Shown piece by piece: positions 58,862 to 64,000 of a stretch of DNA of 64,000 bases; position 1 is the first letter of the stretch; each line of letters opens with the position of its first letter. Below the pieces are notes generated by a model, which saw nothing but the letters and a program-made list of their open reading frames with translations, ran no database searches and had not been told where the DNA came from. A program made the translations under genes and the position numbers. The stretch comes from DASVHS01 sp035468985 (GTDB lineage Bacteria; Acidobacteriota; Thermoanaerobaculia; Gp7-AA8), in assembly GCA_035468985.1 (NCBI GenBank), contig DATISF010000008.1, forward strand, positions 1-64,000. Direction: 5' to 3'.

Positions 58862-59561
58862 GCGGCTCGCCCGTCACGGGAGGCGTTGCGCGGCGCTCGC
58901 GCCGCCGCCGCTCCTCGAAGGCGAATCTGGGTCGGCTCTCCTGCGGTTGCTCCATGCGGTCCTCGCTGATCTCGCGCGGGATCAATGTGATGTAGCCGAG
59001 ATCGATGTGAACGTGATCATCGGCATTCGTACCGGTGACGTGACCGTAAGGAAGAACCGAGATGTCTTCACTCAGGTCTTCGGCGATCACGTTGAACCGT
59101 TCGATGAGTTCTTTCGTCTTCAGGATGTTCGGCCCGATGCGATAAATGTCGGCTGCCGTTCCCCACACATGCGGCGTTGCTCCCTCGGCCATCTTGTGCG
59201 CCGGAGAGCGGTAGCCGCCGTTCACGGCGATGTGAACGGACGCATTGACCAGGGCCCGGAACAGCTCGAGATAAAACGCGAGCAGGCGCACCGCGCAGGG
59301 GATGTAGCGCGGAAATCGCTGAAGGCGCTGTGCTTCCTTCAGATCGACGAGCGCGAACTCGTTGAGGCCGAAGTGCGGCGTGAGGCGGATCTTGACCGCG
59401 GCATCATGCGACTCGACTTCGTAGAAATAGCGCGGCAACCGATGGCGGCGCCCGTTGGCGTCGCGGATCATTTCGCCGGGCCGCAGGATCGACCGCAGCT
59501 CGTCATCGAGATCGAACGCGTCGACGACCTTGAGAAGCTCGGTCTCAGGGCTGCGACTCAT
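58851..59561 (-). CDS. M15-type peptidase-like protein
   Basis: A 236-residue protein resembling zinc D-Ala-D-Ala peptidases of the M15A/M15_3 group: PHFGLNEFALVD, NGGYRSPAHKM, TPHVWGTAADIYRIG (first zinc His and Asp) and DDHVHIDLGYI (second His). No signal peptide is seen, which is odd for a cell-wall enzyme. The C-terminal tail is Arg-rich (FEERRRRERRATPP) and its stop lies in a palindromic repeat. It overlaps the beta-lactamase-like gene by 17 bases. Confidence 0.72.
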   Translation of the reverse strand: MSRSPETELLKVVDAFDLDDELRSILRPGEMIRDANGRRHRLPRYFYEVESHDAAVKIRLTPHFGLNEFALVDLKEAQRLQRFPRYIPCAVRLLAFYLELFRALVNASVHIAVNGGYRSPAHKMAEGATPHVWGTAADIYRIGPNILKTKELIERFNVIAEDLSEDISVLPYGHVTGTNADDHVHIDLGYITLIPREISEDRMEQPQESRPRFAFEERRRRERRATPPVTGEPPSS

Positions 59562-60498
59562 ACACCAGCGTTCCGGCCATCGTGTTGAAAATGTCGCGCG
59601 ACACCTCCGCCACCGCGGTCCCCCGGCCGGTCTCCGCCCGGAATTGCGTGAGGATGACCAGCACGTAGGGCTTGCGGCCGTCGAGATAGACGATTCCGGC
59701 ATCGTGATGCACGGTGGAGATGTTGCCGGTTTTGTGGGCGACGCGCGCCGCGTTCGGCAGCCCCGCCGGAATGCCGCTGCGGTATTGCTGGTCGAGCATG
59801 ATCTTCAGCATCTCGTCGCACGCCTGAGGCGAGTACGCTTTGCCGTCGGCGATGAGCCGAAGAAGTTTCAGCAATCCGTTCGCGGTGACCTCGTTGTTCA
59901 AACCGGCGCTGAATGCCGCCTGATCCTCGACGCCGCGCAGGACCTTGATGCCATCGATCTCCAGTTCGTCGAGCGCCTGCTGGATCGTCGGAATCCCGAC
60001 CACTTCGACGAGAAGGTTCGTGGCCAGGTTGCTCGACTTGGTGATCATCCAATAGGCAAGCTCGCGGACCGTGAGCGTGCGGCCGAGATGGCCGTACACG
60101 TCGGGATCGGCATCGCGGCCGAGGTCGAGCATGAACGTTTCCTGATTGACGATGCTCGTGAAGCGATTGCGGACGTGCACGGGCGCATCGAGCGAGAGCT
60201 CGTCGCGCTCCACCTGCCGGAAAACAGTCAGCAGCACGGCCAGCTTCATCGTCGATGCGGCGTGAAAGTAGTGATCCGCGTTGTACGACCACTGGATCGT
60301 CGTCTCGGCGTCGTAGAACGAGATGCCGAGATTCTCGAGCTCGTGCTCCTGCCGGATTCTCAGGATGTTCCGGTGAAGGGAGACCTCCGACGCCGCGACG
60401 GAGTCGCGCTTCGGTGGCGGCGGGAGGCTCTCCTCTGCCTGGGCTTTCAAGGACATCGCGAGGTCAACGACTGCAAGTTTCGCACACGTCTCGATCAC
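59545..60498 (-). CDS. Class A beta-lactamase-like serine hydrolase
   Basis: A 317-residue protein of the beta-lactamase2/penicillin-recognising fold: Ser82-x-x-Lys85 in AASTMKLAVL, Ser155-Ser-Asn157 at the SxN position, and Lys256-Thr-Gly in HKTG. The core is complete. There is no recognisable signal peptide, even though the in-frame GTG at 60498 (GTGA overlap with the aminotransferase) was used; ATG 60456 would remove 14 residues. It may be a true lactamase, a transpeptidase/carboxypeptidase or an esterase. The following gene is an M15-like peptidase. Confidence 0.8.
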   Translation of the reverse strand: MIETCAKLAVVDLAMSLKAQAEESLPPPPKRDSVAASEVSLHRNILRIRQEHELENLGISFYDAETTIQWSYNADHYFHAASTMKLAVLLTVFRQVERDELSLDAPVHVRNRFTSIVNQETFMLDLGRDADPDVYGHLGRTLTVRELAYWMITKSSNLATNLLVEVVGIPTIQQALDELEIDGIKVLRGVEDQAAFSAGLNNEVTANGLLKLLRLIADGKAYSPQACDEMLKIMLDQQYRSGIPAGLPNAARVAHKTGNISTVHHDAGIVYLDGRKPYVLVILTQFRAETGRGTAVAEVSRDIFNTMAGTLVYESQP

Positions 60499-61601
60499 CG
60501 TCCCATTCCCCGCAAAAAACGCCCCATCCGCTCGATCCCGCTCCCGATCTGGTCGAGCGGTGCCGCGTACGAGATGCGGACGAACCCTTCGCCGAGACTG
60601 CCGAAAGCCACCCCCGGGATGACCAGGACGGCGGCATCGGAGGCGAGCGTCTTCGCCAGCGCGACGGTCTCGCGGGTCGGAACGGGAACGAACGCGTAAA
60701 ACGCGCCGGGTGGCGGCGGGATCTTCGCTCCGAGCTCGTGCTCGATCGAGTGCAGCGCCGCTTCGCGTTGCCTCCGGAACTGGGCCCGCAGGTTCTCCAG
60801 CCAGGAGGCGTTCCACGCCGCGTCGCCGAGAATCATTTCCGCGAGCGCCTGCGAGAAGACCGACGCGCAGGTGGCGATGTACTGATGCGCGGTGACGACC
60901 GGCTTCATGATCTCCTCGCGCGCGAGAATCCATCCGAGTCGCAAACCGGTCATCGAGTGCGACTTCGACATGCCGTTGACCACGATCACGTTCGGCGAGC
61001 GGCCCAGCATCGATGGCGGCGGCGCGTCGTACCAGATCTCGCGATAAACCTCGTCGCTGACGACGAGAACGCCGCGGCCGGCGATGTCGGTGAGCGTCGC
61101 GTCGTCGATCACGGCGCCGAGAGGATTCGACGGCGAGTTGACGACGATCAGCTTCGTCTTCTTCGAGAAGGGAAGCTTCTTCGGATCGAGCGTCCAGCCG
61201 GGCCGCTCGAGGTCGTAGGCCACCGCCTTCGCGCCACAAAGGCGCGCGATGGCCGAATACGAGATGAAGCCGGGATTCGGGACCAGGACCTCGTCGCCCG
61301 GATTCACATAGGCCTGAAAGATCGCGTACAGCGCCTCCTCGGTTCCGGCGGTGACGCACACTTCGCTCTTCGGATCGTGTCGCGTACCCTCCGCGATTCT
61401 CTTGCGCAGCGAGAGGTGACCGGCGTTGGGCGAGTAGCGCCACGAAACTCCGGTGGCCCGGCGGGCCATCTCGCGGAGCGTTTCGTCGGGCTCGATGTTC
61501 GGCTCCCCAATGCCGAGGTTGACGGAAAGGGGAGTGGCGAGAGCGTTGATCTGGCGGATGAGGGAGAGCTCGATGCCCTCCATTCGCGAGGCGGGCCGCA
61601 T
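60495..61601 (-). CDS. Class I/II aminotransferase
   Basis: A 368-residue PLP enzyme: LGIGEPNIEPDE, WRYSPNAGHLSLRKRIA, VTAGTEEALYAIF, VNSPSNPLG, SDEVYRE and the PLP-Lys region VNGMSKSHSMTGLRLGW. It resembles aspartate/aromatic or LL-DAP-type aminotransferases; the substrate is not determined. The nearby dapD/dapA pair makes a role in amino-acid synthesis thinkable, but it is transcribed with the beta-lactamase-like and M15-like genes. Start ATG at 61601; TACGCT ends 7 bases upstream. Confidence 0.88.
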   Translation of the reverse strand: MRPASRMEGIELSLIRQINALATPLSVNLGIGEPNIEPDETLREMARRATGVSWRYSPNAGHLSLRKRIAEGTRHDPKSEVCVTAGTEEALYAIFQAYVNPGDEVLVPNPGFISYSAIARLCGAKAVAYDLERPGWTLDPKKLPFSKKTKLIVVNSPSNPLGAVIDDATLTDIAGRGVLVVSDEVYREIWYDAPPPSMLGRSPNVIVVNGMSKSHSMTGLRLGWILAREEIMKPVVTAHQYIATCASVFSQALAEMILGDAAWNASWLENLRAQFRRQREAALHSIEHELGAKIPPPPGAFYAFVPVPTRETVALAKTLASDAAVLVIPGVAFGSLGEGFVRISYAAPLDQIGSGIERMGRFLRGMGR

Positions 61602-61608
61602 CGGTGAC

Positions 61609-61618
61609 AGCGTATACT
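61609..61618. promoter_or_regulatory. Symmetric divergent -10 module (aminotransferase / lipoprotein)
   Basis: AGCGTATACT. Plus TATACT yields a leader of about 23 bases with a Shine-Dalgarno for the lipoprotein gene; minus TACGCT ends 7 bases before the aminotransferase ATG. The boxes share the central TA. Confidence 0.5.
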
Positions 61619-61647
61619 CAACGCTCACAAAAACAGGAGGGTGAATC

Positions 61648-62226
61648 GTGAAGCGGCATCTGCTCTTCGTTGCCTCGATCGCTCTATTCCTGACGTTCTG
61701 CCAGCGGTCGCAGGAAGCCTCCACTCCGTCCGGCAGCACGCCCACACAGACAACCGCCTCTGCCGCAACCGCGACGCCGGCTCCGGCGACGCAGACCACC
61801 GCGACGCAAAGCACGGCAGCACCTCCGGCGGCCGCTCCGAGCGGCTCGTCGATTGCGTCGCAGGAAACGAACTGGCCGGGGATCACGGCCGAGGTCACCG
61901 AGTTCCGACGAAAGGGCAACTCGCTGACGGCGAAAGTGCGCTTCGTGAACACCGGATCGCAGGAGCCGGAGGTCGAGGTCCACTACAGCCAGGTGTACCT
62001 GATCGACACCGCGGCCGGCAAAAAGTACGAGGCGCTGCGCGATGAGAAGGGCGAGTACATCGCTGCGCTGAGCACGAGCTGGCACGACCGCTGGTACCAG
62101 CACGTCAAGGCCGGAGCGCCGGCGACGATCTGGGTGAAGTTTCCTGCGCCCCCTCCGGACGTGAAGGCGATCACGCTGAACATTCCGAAGACTCCGCCGT
62201 TCGAGGACGTGCCGATTCAGGACTGA
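61648..62226 (+). CDS. Lipoprotein with Thr/Ala/Pro-rich spacer and beta-sandwich domain
   Basis: A 192-residue lipoprotein (lipobox FLTFC). Residues 20-75 are a low-complexity Thr/Ala/Ser/Pro spacer. The remaining 115 residues are a beta-rich domain (ITAEVTEFRRKGNSLTAKVRF, VEVHYSQVYLID) of the general DUF4352-like type; no firm family. AGGAGGG is a strong Shine-Dalgarno before the GTG start. The OmpA-like gene follows after 3 bases. Confidence 0.72.
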   Translation: MKRHLLFVASIALFLTFCQRSQEASTPSGSTPTQTTASAATATPAPATQTTATQSTAAPPAAAPSGSSIASQETNWPGITAEVTEFRRKGNSLTAKVRFVNTGSQEPEVEVHYSQVYLIDTAAGKKYEALRDEKGEYIAALSTSWHDRWYQHVKAGAPATIWVKFPAPPPDVKAITLNIPKTPPFEDVPIQD

Positions 62227-62229
62227 GCG

Positions 62230-62808
62230 ATGCGCGCCGCGCTGCTCGTTCTTTCCCTGCTCGCGTTCAGCGATCCGTGGGCGGCCGAGACCGAATCGGC
62301 CGCCGAGGCGGCCGTGGCCCGTCTGGGAGGCAAGCGAGCCCTCGATCTGCGCGTGACGGTCCTGAACATCGTCGGGCTGCAGGCCCGGGCCGTCGTCGCA
62401 AACGTGCAAGAGGTGAAGCAGGCGATGAGCGCGCTCAACGCTCAGGAGACCGCGACCGAGATTTCCGTTCAGCTGCCGGCGGACGTGCTGTTCGATTTCG
62501 ACAAGGCGGACATCCGCCCGGATGCCGCGCAAGCGCTCACGCATCTGGCCACGCTGATCCGCGCGAATCCGGGCGGCCGCACGCGCCTCGAAGGTCACAC
62601 CGATTCGGCCGGCAACGATCAGTACAACCAGCGATTGTCGGAGCGGCGGGCGGAATCGGTGAAGCAATGGCTGATCTCGCAGCAGCAGATCGACGGGTCG
62701 AAACTGATCACGAAGGGCTGGGGCAAGACGAAGCCGGTCGCGTCGAACGACACGGCCGAAGGGCGGCAGAAGAACCGCCGGCTCGAGGCCATCATCGAGA
62801 AGAAGTGA
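62230..62808 (+). CDS. OmpA-family peptidoglycan-binding protein
   Basis: A 192-residue exported protein: signal peptide (cleaved near DPWAA), a short beta-rich region, then an OmpA_C domain (VLFDFDKADIRPDA, LEGHTDSAGNDQYNQRLSERRA, SNDTAEGRQKNRRLEAII). The last motif holds the Asp/Arg pair that binds diaminopimelate. With the preceding lipoprotein it probably links envelope layers. Its stop directly abuts the dapD stop. Confidence 0.88.
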   Translation: MRAALLVLSLLAFSDPWAAETESAAEAAVARLGGKRALDLRVTVLNIVGLQARAVVANVQEVKQAMSALNAQETATEISVQLPADVLFDFDKADIRPDAAQALTHLATLIRANPGGRTRLEGHTDSAGNDQYNQRLSERRAESVKQWLISQQQIDGSKLITKGWGKTKPVASNDTAEGRQKNRRLEAIIEKK

Positions 62809-63630
62809 TCACCGCAACGCTTCTTCCAGCGCCGTCGACGAATCGGTCTTCTCGTCCCGATACTTCACGATGATCGGCGTGGTGATCTGCAGGCCGAGCT
62901 CCGCGGCGAACTCGGCTTTCAACTTTCGCGAGCCCGGCACCACGACCGCGCCATACGGAATCTCCAGCGGGTGCTCGGGCGACTTGCGGTAGATCTGGCC
63001 TCGCACGATGTCGTACACCGGCGTCGATCCGGTCAGAACGACGCCCGCCCCAATCACGGCGCGTCCGCGGACGATCGTCCCTTCGTAAATGCCGGTGTTG
63101 CCGCCGACCACCACGTCGTCTTCGATGATGACCGGAACGGTGCCGATCGGCTCGAGCACGCCGCCGATCTGCGCGCCGGCGCTCAGATGCACGCGTTTGC
63201 CGATCTGCGCGCACGATCCGACGAGCACGTGCGAGTCGATCATCGTCTCCTCATCGACATACGCGCCGACGTTGACGAACGCCGGCGGCATCATCACCAC
63301 GCCCTTGCCGATGTACGCGCCGCGGCGAATCGAGGAACCGCCCGGAACGATGCGGATTCCGTCCTGAAGCTTGAAGCGCCGGGCCGGAATCGTGTCCTTG
63401 TCGATGAACGACAACGCGCCCGAGGCGAACTCCGCCGGATGGCCGAACTTGAACGCAGCCAGAATCCCCTCTTTGACCCAGGAATGAGCCTTCCACTCCC
63501 CCACGTCGTCGCGGGTCGCGGCGCGCACGGTGCCGTGCTCCAGCTCCGCCAGAAACAACCCGATGGTCTTGAGCGCTTCGGGCCGGTCCGCCGTTTTCAG
63601 CGCGGTGACACGTTCTTCGATCGTCGTCAT
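62809..63630 (-). CDS. dapD: Tetrahydrodipicolinate N-succinyltransferase
   Basis: A 273-residue left-handed beta-helix acyltransferase of the lysine/diaminopimelate pathway. The N-terminal helical domain is followed by hexapeptide repeats (AYIGKGVVMMPPAFVNVGAY, SCAQIGKRVHLSAGAQIGGV, EPIGTVPVIIEDDVVVGGN). Full length. It overlaps dapA by 4 bases, so the two consecutive succinylase-pathway steps are made together. Confidence 0.95.
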   Translation of the reverse strand: MTTIEERVTALKTADRPEALKTIGLFLAELEHGTVRAATRDDVGEWKAHSWVKEGILAAFKFGHPAEFASGALSFIDKDTIPARRFKLQDGIRIVPGGSSIRRGAYIGKGVVMMPPAFVNVGAYVDEETMIDSHVLVGSCAQIGKRVHLSAGAQIGGVLEPIGTVPVIIEDDVVVGGNTGIYEGTIVRGRAVIGAGVVLTGSTPVYDIVRGQIYRKSPEHPLEIPYGAVVVPGSRKLKAEFAAELGLQITTPIIVKYRDEKTDSSTALEEALR

Positions 63631-64000
63631 GACGACAGCTTACATTCGCGAAGGATCGATTCGAGCTTTTTGCGGTTGGCGTCGGTGATCGGAGCGAGCG
63701 GCGGGCGAACGTAATCGTTCTTCAGGATCCCCATCATTTTCAGGGCGGCCTTCACCGGGATCGGATTTGATTCGAGGAAATTACCGATGAGCAGCGGCAG
63801 CAGGCGGTTGTGGATCTCGACCGAGCGATCGTCGACCATCTGTCGCATCAGCGCGGGCACTTCGTTGCTGGCGACGGAGATGACGCCGTCGCCGCCCACG
63901 GCCATGAGGGGCAGCGTCCAGGCGTCGTCGCCGCTCAGAACGAGGAAGCCCTTCGGCCGGTTGCGCACGATCTCGAGGATCTGCTCCATGTTGCCGGACG
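63627..64000 (-). CDS. dapA: 4-hydroxy-tetrahydrodipicolinate synthase, C-terminal part (5' end outside window)
   Basis: The 124 residues visible start SGNMEQILEIVRNRP and contain LSGDDAWTLPLMAVGGDGVISVASN and LLIGNFLESNPIPVKAALKMMG, the C-terminal half of the DapA TIM barrel. The catalytic Lys and Tyr lie in the missing part. It condenses pyruvate with aspartate semialdehyde ahead of DapB and DapD. Confidence 0.93.
   Translation of the reverse strand, partial: SGNMEQILEIVRNRPKGFLVLSGDDAWTLPLMAVGGDGVISVASNEVPALMRQMVDDRSVEIHNRLLPLLIGNFLESNPIPVKAALKMMGILKNDYVRPPLAPITDANRKKLESILRECKLSS

Overview
The window is about 65% G+C and gene-dense, and most likely comes from the chromosome of an Acidobacteriota bacterium. 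The best taxonomic hint is the TIGR03436-type 'VWFA-related Acidobacterial' protein at 26305-27372. The CBM9/DUF5916 outer-membrane protein at 15139-17319 and the general gene content agree with it. This is an inference from protein families; no marker RNA is present.

Layout. 1-9500: a GT39 glycosyltransferase, asnB, a secreted M28 (glutamate carboxypeptidase II-like) peptidase, ftsB, a small Cys-phosphatase-fold protein, purB, an RlpA-SPOR lipoprotein and ndk. 9700-13550 (minus): a gap-pgk-CYTH-nucleotidyltransferase operon. 13600-17320: mtnA, a DUF4149 membrane protein and the DUF5916 protein. 17330-20170 (minus): an active/inactive M16 peptidase pair. 20400-23250: deoxynucleoside kinase, panB, panC and a degenerate panD-like gene. 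23580-26320: an RNB ribonuclease divergent from a PxpB-PxpC fusion. 26300-31300: the VWFA protein, tRNA-Pro(CGG), a broken FG-GAP gene, an S1/P1-type nuclease, a cobalamin adenosyltransferase and a response regulator with a long Pro-rich tail. 31340-36950: GDPD, a DUF4177-like protein, gpmI, a histidine phosphatase, argS and a cold-shock protein. 37000-42490: a GNAT protein, the cell-wall recycling operon murQ-anmK-nagA-nagB, and a UPF0158 protein. 42470-50630 (mostly minus): an FHA-GAF-SpoIIE phosphatase, a TPR lipoprotein, miaA, comEC and a uracil-5-methyltransferase. 50650-54600: a cupredoxin, sucCD, an S51-like protein and a histidine kinase. 54600-64000: a tandem duplication, a second RlpA, an SLT lysozyme-like protein, a Pup-ligase/depupylase-like protein, M15-like and beta-lactamase-like proteins, an aminotransferase, an OmpA protein and dapD/dapA.

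Three features stand out beyond the genes. (1) Many genes have a TANNNT -10 box ending only 6-10 bases before the start codon, as expected for leaderless mRNAs. At several divergent pairs the two -10 boxes overlap in one symmetric module (ANNNTANNNT at four sites, an eight-base variant at a fifth). (2) The window is full of non-coding repeats: a dozen copies of a long imperfect palindrome (CGTCATCCTGAG ... CTCAGGATGACG), GC-rich palindromes, some sitting in frame inside genes, and locus-specific arrays with a strict seven-base period, often as inverted pairs around the palindrome. (3) Almost every operon junction is a 4-base ATGA/GTGA/TTGA overlap, and many convergent genes touch or overlap, leaving no room for classical terminators.

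Most genes are housekeeping: glycolysis (gap, pgk, gpmI), TCA (sucCD), purines and nucleotides (purB, ndk, dNK), coenzyme A (panBC), lysine/peptidoglycan precursors (dapAD), cell-wall turnover and recycling, and translation (argS, miaA, tRNA-Pro). No prophage, transposase, CRISPR array or secondary-metabolite cluster was seen.
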